DNA from: an uncultured Clostridium sp.
GTDB taxonomy: Bacteria; Bacillota; Clostridia; TANB77; CAG-508
Direction: 5' to 3'
NCBI GenBank assembly: GCA_945946655.1
Contig: CAMEWM010000010.1
Span: 1-40,629 of the forward strand
Length of the DNA stretch: 40,629 bases
This document shows positions 1 through 7,070 of the stretch, piece by piece. Each line of letters begins with the position of its first letter. Within the stretch, counting starts at the first letter, position 1. The notes under the pieces are model-generated. The model did no database searches, was not told the DNA's origin, and worked only from the letters and a program-made list of their open reading frames with translations. The translations under genes and the position numbers were made by a program.

Positions 1-2
1 AT

Positions 3-89
3 GTTGAAGGTAATAGAATATTTATACTAGTAAAAGATGGAATAGATTACGTGGGCTGTGCATTAGTATATGCTCCTCCAGAAGTTTAA
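3..89 (+). CDS. 3' end of an unidentified gene (5' truncated)
   Basis: An open frame enters from the left edge and stops with TAA at 87-89, followed within 12 bases by an intrinsic terminator. This supports a real gene end. Only about 28 residues are visible. They end in DYVGCALVYAPPEV, a mostly hydrophobic beta-like tail, and I do not recognise the family. It could be almost any small soluble protein. The terminator after it suggests it is the last gene of an upstream unit separate from miaB. Confidence 0.5.
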   Translation, partial: VEGNRIFILVKDGIDYVGCALVYAPPEV

Positions 90-100
90 TCAAAGAAGCA

Positions 101-131
101 AAAATAGCAAGTAAAACTTGCTATTTTCTTT
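101..131 (+). terminator. Intrinsic terminator upstream of miaB
   Basis: An 11-bp perfect stem (101-111 with 117-127) has a 5-base loop and is followed by a T-rich tail. It ends the partial gene at the left edge. Its descending arm also contains the likely -35 hexamer of the miaB promoter. Confidence 0.85.
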
Positions 132-146
132 ATTTTATAGTAAAAT
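118..146 (+). promoter_or_regulatory. Probable sigma-A promoter for miaB
   Basis: TTGCTA at 118-123, a 17-base spacer and TAAAAT at 141-146 resemble the vegetative consensus. The -35 lies inside the 3' arm of the preceding terminator. Called by eye only. Confidence 0.45.
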
Positions 147-194
147 TAGTCAAGTAAGAAGTTGAAAAATGGAGATTTATAGAGGATTATGGAT

Positions 195-1601
195 ATGCAA
201 GAGAGAATAAAAATACAACAAGAATATATAGAAAAAGTAAATAAATTAAATTCGGGGAAAAATTTAAGATATACCATATTAACAATGGGTTGTCAATTAA
301 ATGAAAATGATTCAGAAAAAATTTCTGGTATGCTAGAAGAAATGGGTTATAATAGAACAGATAAAGTAGAAGAAGCAAATTTTATTGCATTTAATACATG
401 TTGCGTTAGAGAAAATGCAGAGGACAAGCTTTTTGGAAAATTAGGAGAAGTGAAAAAGTATAAAGAAACCAATGGTACAATAATCGCTATTGGTGGTTGC
501 ATGATGCAAGAAAAACATATTGTAGAAAAATTAAAACAAAGCTATCCATTTTTTGATATAGTATTTGGAACTCATACTTTATATAAGTTTCCAGAAGATG
601 TATATAATACGATAGTAAATGGAAATAGAATTGAGGATATATTAGATATTGATGGAGAAGTGATAGAAGGTTTACCAATAAGAAGAGATGATAATATTAA
701 GGCTTCTGTTGCTATTATGAATGGTTGCAATAACTTTTGCTCTTACTGCATTGTGCCATATGTAAGAGGAAGAGAAAGAAGTAGAAAGGCAGAAGATATT
801 ATTGCAGAGATAAATTGTTTAGCAAAAGAAGGCTATAAAGAAATTACATTATTGGGGCAAAATGTTAATTCTTATATGAGAGTTGAAAGAGAAAGAGGAG
901 AAAATGTTGGGGAAATAGATTCTTTTGCTAAACTGCTAAGAGAAGTGAATAAAATAGACGGAATAGAAAGAATCCGCTTTATCTCTCCACATCCAAAGGA
1001 CTTTACTGATGATGTAATAGAGGCTATACGTGATTGTGACAAGGTTTGCAAAATTATACATTTGCCACTACAATCAGGAAGTTCTAAAGTACTAAAAGAA
1101 ATGAACAGAAAATATACAAAAGAACAATATTTAGCATTAGTTGATAGAATGAAAGAGAAAATTCCAGGAATAGTATTCTCTACAGATATAATAGTAGGAT
1201 TTCCAGGAGAAACTGAAGAAGATTTCAAAGATACACTAGATGTTGTAAAACAAGTATGTTTTGAACAAGTTTATATGTTTATTTACTCTAGACGAGTAGG
1301 AACGCCTGCTGATAAGATGGAGCATCAAGTCCCAGAAGAAATAAAACATAAAAGATTTGATGAGTTAAAAAAATTAGTTGAAAGCCAAATACAGGGAAAT
1401 AATCAGAAATATGTTGGAACTATACAGAAAGTGTTAGTAGAAGGAACAAGTAAAACGAATGAAACTATGCTAACAGGTAGAACTGATACAAACAAAGTGG
1501 TTAATTTCGAAGGAACAAATGATCAAATAGGTAAGGTGATAGAATTAAAAATAGTATCTGAACATATGTGGTATTTAAAAGGAGAAAATAACTGGAGGTA
1601 A
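195..1601 (+). CDS. miaB: tRNA-2-methylthio-N6-dimethylallyladenosine synthase MiaB
   Basis: A radical-SAM methylthiotransferase that adds a methylthio group to i6A37 of tRNAs reading UNN codons, in the cytoplasm. The order is canonical: an N-terminal UPF0004 domain with the auxiliary-cluster cysteines (GCQLNEND near residue 33, NTCCVREN near 69, GGCMMQ near 102), the radical-SAM motif CNNFCSYC at 178-185, and a C-terminal TRAM RNA-binding region from about 388. Its 468 aa is normal for the family. An ATG at 189 also exists, but AGAGG at 181-185 lies only 3 bases from it and 9 bases from the ATG at 195, so 195 is preferred. The next gene starts two bases after the stop, so they are probably co-transcribed. 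The miaB-mutS neighbourhood is common in Firmicutes; here one extra gene sits between them. Confidence 0.95.
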   Translation: MQERIKIQQEYIEKVNKLNSGKNLRYTILTMGCQLNENDSEKISGMLEEMGYNRTDKVEEANFIAFNTCCVRENAEDKLFGKLGEVKKYKETNGTIIAIGGCMMQEKHIVEKLKQSYPFFDIVFGTHTLYKFPEDVYNTIVNGNRIEDILDIDGEVIEGLPIRRDDNIKASVAIMNGCNNFCSYCIVPYVRGRERSRKAEDIIAEINCLAKEGYKEITLLGQNVNSYMRVERERGENVGEIDSFAKLLREVNKIDGIERIRFISPHPKDFTDDVIEAIRDCDKVCKIIHLPLQSGSSKVLKEMNRKYTKEQYLALVDRMKEKIPGIVFSTDIIVGFPGETEEDFKDTLDVVKQVCFEQVYMFIYSRRVGTPADKMEHQVPEEIKHKRFDELKKLVESQIQGNNQKYVGTIQKVLVEGTSKTNETMLTGRTDTNKVVNFEGTNDQIGKVIELKIVSEHMWYLKGENNWR

Positions 1602-1603
1602 TA

Positions 1604-2482
1604 ATGATGATTTCTGATCAAGAATTAGAACAAGCAAAGGCAAGATTACTATCGGGACAAATAAGCTTAAGGCAATTAAGCGTTAGTATGAATATAGATA
1701 GAGATGCTCTTAAGAATATGATAAAAGAAATATGTACACCTGAAGAAGAACAAAGTTTACAAGAGATATTATTGGATAATAAAGCGAGTTGTGTTGTAGA
1801 GTTAGACGAAAAAGTTAAAAAAATTATTATACAAATACTAAAGGGAGAAATATCTGCAAGACAAGCCTCTGAAATGTATGGTATAGATAGAGAAACCTTA
1901 AGAAGAAAAGCGGAGGAACTTGCAAACTCATCACCAGAATATATACAATATTATATAAGATATAAAAGCAAAAGAGGAGATTTTTCTGGAATAAATTTCA
2001 GAAGATTGTTTATAGAAATGATAGAAGATGGAATGTCACAGACTGAAATTGCGGAAAAATATGAGATTCCTACCAGAACTATGTCTAGAGAGTTGGAGAA
2101 AATAGGTAGAAGCAATGACAAGTATGATGAGGAATTATATAATATTGCAAAAATATATGCAGAAAAAATGATGAAAAAACAAAAACTTACGGGATATGAA
2201 ATAAGTTTGTATCATAGAATATTAGCCGAAATAAAAGAGAATTCTCAATTTATTACAATTGATTGTGAACCAGCAGAAGAGAGAAAATTTAGAGAATTAC
2301 AAGAATTCAAAGCAAAAGTAAAACAATTAGAAGACCAAGGAATGACAAGACAACAAATCGCAACGAAGTTAGGTGTTGGTATAAGCACAATTAGAAGAAG
2401 ACTATTAGATTTAGAAGAACAAGAAGGATTGAAAGAGAAAAAAGCTCCATCAAATCCAGAAGAACCAGATGGAAGGGAGTAA
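1604..2482 (+). CDS. Multi-helix-turn-helix protein between miaB and mutS
   Basis: A 292-aa soluble protein that appears to carry four helix-turn-helix units: about 18-40 (SLRQLSVSMNIDRDALKNMI), 81-103 (SARQASEMYGIDRETLRRKA), 142-165 (SQTEIAEKYEIPTRTMSREL) and 246-268 (TRQQIATKLGVGISTIRRRL). Each has the pattern of a recognition helix after a short turn, and units 1 and 2 look like internal duplicates. A helical linker of about 170-240 separates units 3 and 4, and the tail is charged. GGAGG lies 5 bases before the ATG at 1604. The stop is 5 bases before mutS, so it belongs to the miaB-mutS operon. Presumably it binds DNA or acts as a regulator, but I cannot assign a target or a named family. 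Confidence 0.8.
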   Translation: MMISDQELEQAKARLLSGQISLRQLSVSMNIDRDALKNMIKEICTPEEEQSLQEILLDNKASCVVELDEKVKKIIIQILKGEISARQASEMYGIDRETLRRKAEELANSSPEYIQYYIRYKSKRGDFSGINFRRLFIEMIEDGMSQTEIAEKYEIPTRTMSRELEKIGRSNDKYDEELYNIAKIYAEKMMKKQKLTGYEISLYHRILAEIKENSQFITIDCEPAEERKFRELQEFKAKVKQLEDQGMTRQQIATKLGVGISTIRRRLLDLEEQEGLKEKKAPSNPEEPDGRE

Positions 2483-2487
2483 TAGAC

Positions 2488-5103
2488 ATGGCAGAATATT
2501 CACCAATGATGCAACATTATCTTGCAACAAAGGAGAAGTATAAAGATTGTATATTGTTTTATAGATTAGGGGACTTTTATGAAATGTTCTTTGATGATGC
2601 AATAAATGTGTCAAGAGAACTTGAACTCACATTAACAGGAAAAGACTGTGGACAAGAAGAAAGAGCTCCAATGTGTGGAATACCATATCATGCAGCAGAA
2701 AGCTATATTGCAAAACTTGTACAAAATGGACATAAAGTTGCAATTTGTGAACAATTAGAAGATCCAAAACTTGCAAAAGGAATTGTAAAAAGAGATGTAA
2801 TAAGAGTAGTTACTCCAGGAACTGTTACTGAATCGAATCTACTGGAAGAAAAACGTAATAATTACATTATGAGTATATTCAAGAAAGGCATATTTTTTGG
2901 AATTGCAATATGTGATATATCAACTGGAGACTTTTATGCGGCAGAAATTAAAGAGGAAAATAATTTTGAAAGACTATTGGATGAAATATCAAGGTATTCT
3001 CCATCTGAAATAATTGCAAATGAAATGTTATATGATTGTAGCGAGGAAATAAGTAAAATAAAAGAACGTTTTGATGTATATATTTCTACTGAAGATGAGT
3101 CTAATTTTAGCGAAGATACAGAAAATATATACATGCAATATGCTCTATCAGACGATAAAGGTAATATTATAAAAGATTTAGATAAAAGACTATTTGCTGT
3201 TTCTGCAATAAATGGTCTAATAAAGTACATAGAGGAGACGCAAAAAACAAAGTTAGAACATATAAATAAAATTACAATTTATACAATCACAAAATATATG
3301 TCATTGGACATAAATGCTAGAAGAAATCTAGAATTAACAGAAAAATTAAGAGATAAATCTAAAAAAGGTACTTTGTTATGGGTTCTTGATAAAACAGCGA
3401 CTTCTATGGGAGGAAGACTTTTAAGAAGATGGATTTCTGATCCTTTAATTGATGTAGCAGAAATAAATAATAGACTAGATGCTGTACAAGAATTGAAGGA
3501 TGATATTATGCTAAGAGGAGAACTAACGTCAAGTTTAAAAGGTGTATATGACATTGAACGATTAGCAGGTAAAATATCATATGGAAATGCAAATGCAAGA
3601 GACTTAAATTCTTTAAAATCATCAGCAAGTAAATTACCAGAAATAAAAAAATTAATAGAAAATTCTAAATCAGGTATGTTAAAAGAATTATATAATGAAT
3701 TAGACTCACTAGAGGATATTTATTCATTAATAGATAAAGCAATAGTCGAAGAACCACCAATATCAGTAACAGAAGGTGGAGTTATAAAAATGGGATATGA
3801 CCCTGAGATTGATGAGCTAAAAACAGCAATGACTGACGGAAAAACTTGGCTGGTACAATTGGAGGCTAGAGAAAGAGAAGAGACCGGAATTAAGGGATTA
3901 AAAGTTGGATATAATAAGGTTTTCGGGTATTATATAGAAGTTACAAAATCATATTTGTCAATGGTGCCAGATAGATATATAAGAAAACAAACACTAACGG
4001 GTGGCGAAAGATACATAACAGAAGAACTAAAAGAATTAGAAACCAAAGTATTAGGAGCAGAAGAAAAAGTAGTTAACTTAGAGTATCAAGCTTTTACTAA
4101 AATAAGAGAACAAATAAAATCTCAGATACAAAGGTTACAAAAGTCTGCTATGGCTGTTTCAAAACTTGATGTGTTAAGTTCTTTTGCACAAGTTGCAGAA
4201 GATTTAAATTATTGCATGCCACAAGTAGATAATAGTGGAGTTATAGATATAAAAGATGGAAGACATCCTGTAATCGAAAAAATGCTTCCAAGTGGTGCTT
4301 TTGTAGCAAATGATACCTATCTAGATAAAGATGGAAATAGATTATCTATTATAACAGGACCTAATATGGCTGGTAAGTCTACTTATATGAGACAGGTAGC
4401 ATTAATAACTTTAATGGCACAAATAGGAAGTTTTGTGCCTGCAGCATCAGCTCATATTGGAGTAGTTGATAAAATATTTACAAGGGTTGGTGCATCAGAT
4501 GACTTAAGCATGGGACAAAGTACTTTCATGGTGGAAATGATGGAAGTTGCAAATATCTTAAAAGAGGCAACATCAAATAGCTTAGTTGTACTAGATGAAA
4601 TTGGAAGAGGAACATCAACATATGATGGACTTTCTATAGCATGGGCAGTAGCAGAATATATTGCAGACAAAGAAAAATGTGGTGCGAAAACTTTATTTGC
4701 AACACATTATCACGAGCTAACACAACTTGAAGATACTTTAGAAGGCGTAAAAAATTATTCTATAGCAGTTAAAGAAAAAGGAGAAGACATAATCTTTTTG
4801 AGAAAAATAGTTAATGGAGGAACTGATGAGAGCTATGGTGTACATGTTGCAAAACTTGCTGGAGTTCCAAAGGTAGTTACTCAAAGAGCAAATGAAATAC
4901 TAAAAAAGATAGAAAGAAAAAATGTTTTAGTTAACAAGAATTCAGAAAAAGAGAATAAAAAGCAAGTTGATGGACAATTAGATATGTACAACTTTAAATT
5001 GGCAGAGATTGCACATGAATTAGATAAAGTTAATATAAATGAACTAACACCAATAGATGCACTAAATACACTTGTAAAGATAAAAGAAGAGATGAGTCAT
5101 TAA
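2488..5103 (+). CDS. mutS: DNA mismatch repair ATPase MutS
   Basis: Recognises mismatches and small loops and starts methyl-independent mismatch repair. The N-terminal mismatch-reading motif GDFYEMFFDDA is intact near residues 28-38. The C-terminal ABC-type ATPase has Walker A GPNMAGKST at 624-632, Walker B VVLDEIGRGTSTYDG and the H-loop region ATHYHELT. The length (871 aa) is typical of MutS1. Near the C-terminus QLDMY at 830-834 fits the beta-clamp binding pentapeptide seen in Firmicute MutS. GGGAG precedes the ATG. Unlike many Firmicutes, no mutL follows: the next gene is a wall hydrolase with its own promoter. Confidence 0.97.
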   Translation: MAEYSPMMQHYLATKEKYKDCILFYRLGDFYEMFFDDAINVSRELELTLTGKDCGQEERAPMCGIPYHAAESYIAKLVQNGHKVAICEQLEDPKLAKGIVKRDVIRVVTPGTVTESNLLEEKRNNYIMSIFKKGIFFGIAICDISTGDFYAAEIKEENNFERLLDEISRYSPSEIIANEMLYDCSEEISKIKERFDVYISTEDESNFSEDTENIYMQYALSDDKGNIIKDLDKRLFAVSAINGLIKYIEETQKTKLEHINKITIYTITKYMSLDINARRNLELTEKLRDKSKKGTLLWVLDKTATSMGGRLLRRWISDPLIDVAEINNRLDAVQELKDDIMLRGELTSSLKGVYDIERLAGKISYGNANARDLNSLKSSASKLPEIKKLIENSKSGMLKELYNELDSLEDIYSLIDKAIVEEPPISVTEGGVIKMGYDPEIDELKTAMTDGKTWLVQLEAREREETGIKGLKVGYNKVFGYYIEVTKSYLSMVPDRYIRKQTLTGGERYITEELKELETKVLGAEEKVVNLEYQAFTKIREQIKSQIQRLQKSAMAVSKLDVLSSFAQVAEDLNYCMPQVDNSGVIDIKDGRHPVIEKMLPSGAFVANDTYLDKDGNRLSIITGPNMAGKSTYMRQVALITLMAQIGSFVPAASAHIGVVDKIFTRVGASDDLSMGQSTFMVEMMEVANILKEATSNSLVVLDEIGRGTSTYDGLSIAWAVAEYIADKEKCGAKTLFATHYHELTQLEDTLEGVKNYSIAVKEKGEDIIFLRKIVNGGTDESYGVHVAKLAGVPKVVTQRANEILKKIERKNVLVNKNSEKENKKQVDGQLDMYNFKLAEIAHELDKVNINELTPIDALNTLVKIKEEMSH

Positions 5104-5140
5104 TGTTAGAAAACATATCCATATTTAGTAAAAATATATC

Positions 5141-5169
5141 TTGAATATTTATAACTTTTAATATAGAAT
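5141..5169 (+). promoter_or_regulatory. Sigma-A-like promoter before the glucosaminidase gene
   Basis: TTGAAT at 5141-5146, a 17-base spacer and TAGAAT at 5164-5169, about 45 bases before the start codon. It lies in the 111-base gap after mutS, which has no clear terminator. Confidence 0.5.
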
Positions 5170-5214
5170 TTAATATATAAGATGTATCTATATAAAATAT
5201 ATTGAGGACTACAA

Positions 5215-6474
5215 ATGAGTAAAGAAATGCTAAGAAGGTTAAATCAAATAGCAACTAAAAGCTATAAGTTTTTTATAGCTTTAGTTGCTATTGTTTTTGT
5301 CTTTTTATGTATAATAATTGGATATATTGTTAATAAAAAGTATACGATAACTACTGTAGCAGTAGCAGAGCCATATTATAAAAAAACAGGACAAGTTGTA
5401 CAGAGTACGAAAAATAACGATATTGATAAGCTTAAAGAGATAATAGCTAATAATACAAAAGATATAAAAAGAGAAGAATTATATGTAGAAGAAATGGACC
5501 TTGAGTTTACAACTAGATATGAACAAAGCGATAAAGTGGCGTCGGGAACAATTCAAGTAATTCAAGATGGTATTGATGGCAAGCAGAACATAACTAAAAA
5601 AAGGACCTACATAAATGATGAATTAGTAAGTGATGAAGCGGTAGGAAGCCAAATAATAAAATCATCAGTGGATAAAATAGTAAGAATTGGTACAGGACCT
5701 TCTTACTTAAGATATACAGTTTCAAAAAATGATACAATGTATGTAACATCGAGCATTTTAGCTTTGAGACAAGAAGCAAATGATCAATCTACTAAAATCA
5801 TTACAATTAATGAAAATGATGAAATTACAGTTATAGAGACTGGCACAGCATGGTATAAAGTTAGATATGGAAACTATATAGGGTGGGCCAAAGCAGATTG
5901 CCTAACAAAGATAAATCCAAAACAGGAAAGTATAGATACTAGCAATGATGCTGTTTATACAAAAGCGCAGTTATTAAATACTTTAAGTTTTGATATGGCT
6001 TTAAACAAACCAAGTGGATTATCTCTATCACAATTCGAAAAGATATTTGAAAATAATCAAAATGATAGCAAATCTATTTTTAAAGATAATGCAAAATACT
6101 TTTACTACGCAGAAAAACAATATAACATAAATGGAGTATTTTTAGCAGCGGTGGGTATACATGAAAGTAACTGGGGAACTTCTGCAATGGCTCAAAACAA
6201 AAAGAATTTGTTTGGATATGGGGCATATGACAGAAATCCATCTGACAACGCATATTCATTTGACTCGTATGCAGAAGGAATAGATTTACTTGCGAGAGTG
6301 TTTGCTAAATATTATTTGAATCCAAATGGAACAAAAATATATAATGGAGAAATCGCTACAGGAAGTCACTATAATGGACCTAATTTAACAGGAGTTAATA
6401 AAAAGTATGCTAGTGATACAAATTGGGCTAATTCAGTATATAAATGGATGAAATATTTATATAACAAATTGTAG
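5215..6474 (+). CDS. Membrane-anchored cell wall hydrolase: G5, SH3b and glucosaminidase domains
   Basis: A predicted peptidoglycan N-acetylglucosaminidase on the outer face of the membrane. A signal-anchor helix at about 17-40 is followed by a G5-like domain at about 88-160 (the VIQDGIDGKQNITKKRTY core), a bacterial SH3 domain at about 170-232 (TAWYKVRYGNYIGWAKADCL) and a LytD/FlgJ-type glucosaminidase domain at about 285-419. The likely catalytic acid is E317 in AAVGIHESNWG, followed by KNLFGYGAYD. G5 and SH3b are usually wall-binding modules, so the enzyme probably trims wall while tethered. GAGG lies 7 bases before the ATG. It seems monocistronic, with its own promoter and a terminator downstream. 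Having G5 between anchor and SH3b is less common than SH3b alone. Confidence 0.85.
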   Translation: MSKEMLRRLNQIATKSYKFFIALVAIVFVFLCIIIGYIVNKKYTITTVAVAEPYYKKTGQVVQSTKNNDIDKLKEIIANNTKDIKREELYVEEMDLEFTTRYEQSDKVASGTIQVIQDGIDGKQNITKKRTYINDELVSDEAVGSQIIKSSVDKIVRIGTGPSYLRYTVSKNDTMYVTSSILALRQEANDQSTKIITINENDEITVIETGTAWYKVRYGNYIGWAKADCLTKINPKQESIDTSNDAVYTKAQLLNTLSFDMALNKPSGLSLSQFEKIFENNQNDSKSIFKDNAKYFYYAEKQYNINGVFLAAVGIHESNWGTSAMAQNKKNLFGYGAYDRNPSDNAYSFDSYAEGIDLLARVFAKYYLNPNGTKIYNGEIATGSHYNGPNLTGVNKKYASDTNWANSVYKWMKYLYNKL

Positions 6475-6551
6475 AATATGCTGAATATTAACATTTATTA
6501 ACTCCAGAAGTAATCTATGCAAACAAGACGGTGAAATCTCATAAAAAATAT

Positions 6552-6585
6552 GAAAAAATAGTAGGTATATCCTTGCTATTTTTTC
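6552..6585 (+). terminator. Intrinsic terminator after the glucosaminidase gene
   Basis: A 10-bp stem GAAAAAATAG (6552-6561) pairs with 6576-6585, extended inward by AGG/CCT. The 3' arm is itself U-rich. It separates the wall hydrolase from the next gene set. Confidence 0.6.
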
Positions 6586-6664
6586 CATTCTAGTGTAAAA
6601 TATTATATGTATAATGTTTTATATAAAAATAAGAGAAAAATAAATTAAAGAGAGGGATAATTAT

Positions 6665-7066
6665 ATGAAAAAAGTAATAGCAATCATATCTATCTTATTT
6701 TTTCTAATGGGTTGTACACCAGTATATGCAGCAAATGAAGTTAATGAAGTAGCTCAAGATACAACAGGAAAACTAATCGAAATAAAAGATAGAGAGTTAA
6801 AAACCCTACAAGAATATAAAGATGCTTATGGTTCTGATGCATATGGACTTACGGCATATTTATTAAATAGAATAAGAATTTACAGTATACCTTTTGGTTT
6901 CGTAGCTATTATAATAGCTGCAATATACCAATATATAATTGGATTAAAGAAACTAGATGTAAGAGACAAAGGTTTTGCATTAATGATTGCAAGTGTTACA
7001 ATAGTTGTAATATGTCAAGTGTTACCACTTGTATTTGCGATAGTAGTAAAAGGTTGGAGGGGTTAA
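6665..7066 (+). CDS. Signal-peptide protein with two transmembrane helices (VirB2/TrbC-like layout)
   Basis: A 133-aa exported or membrane protein. The N-terminus is a hydrophobic signal with either a lipobox-like FLMGC or a cleavage site after PVYA. A short charged segment (about 24-60) precedes two helices at about 72-92 and 104-128 separated by a basic loop, and the C-terminus is KGWRG. The layout resembles VirB2/TrbC-type pilins or small membrane partners, but no motif proves that and no other conjugation gene is present. AGAGAGGGAT lies upstream of the ATG. It ends 4 bases before the start of the 898-aa ATPase-like gene, so the two are surely co-transcribed and may work together at the membrane. 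Confidence 0.75.
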   Translation: MKKVIAIISILFFLMGCTPVYAANEVNEVAQDTTGKLIEIKDRELKTLQEYKDAYGSDAYGLTAYLLNRIRIYSIPFGFVAIIIAAIYQYIIGLKKLDVRDKGFALMIASVTIVVICQVLPLVFAIVVKGWRG

Positions 7067-7070
7067 ACTA

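Noticed and set aside
872..1228. Long antisense ORFs within miaB, mutS, clpX, secD and the other genes
   Set aside because: They are shadows of strongly supported genes, lack ribosome binding sites and have typical Leu/Ser/Tyr-rich antisense composition.
6665..7066. The two-TM protein as a VirB2/TrbC pilin of a type IV secretion system
   Set aside because: Only the two-helix layout fits. No other secretion or conjugation gene (VirB4, VirD4, relaxase) lies in the window.
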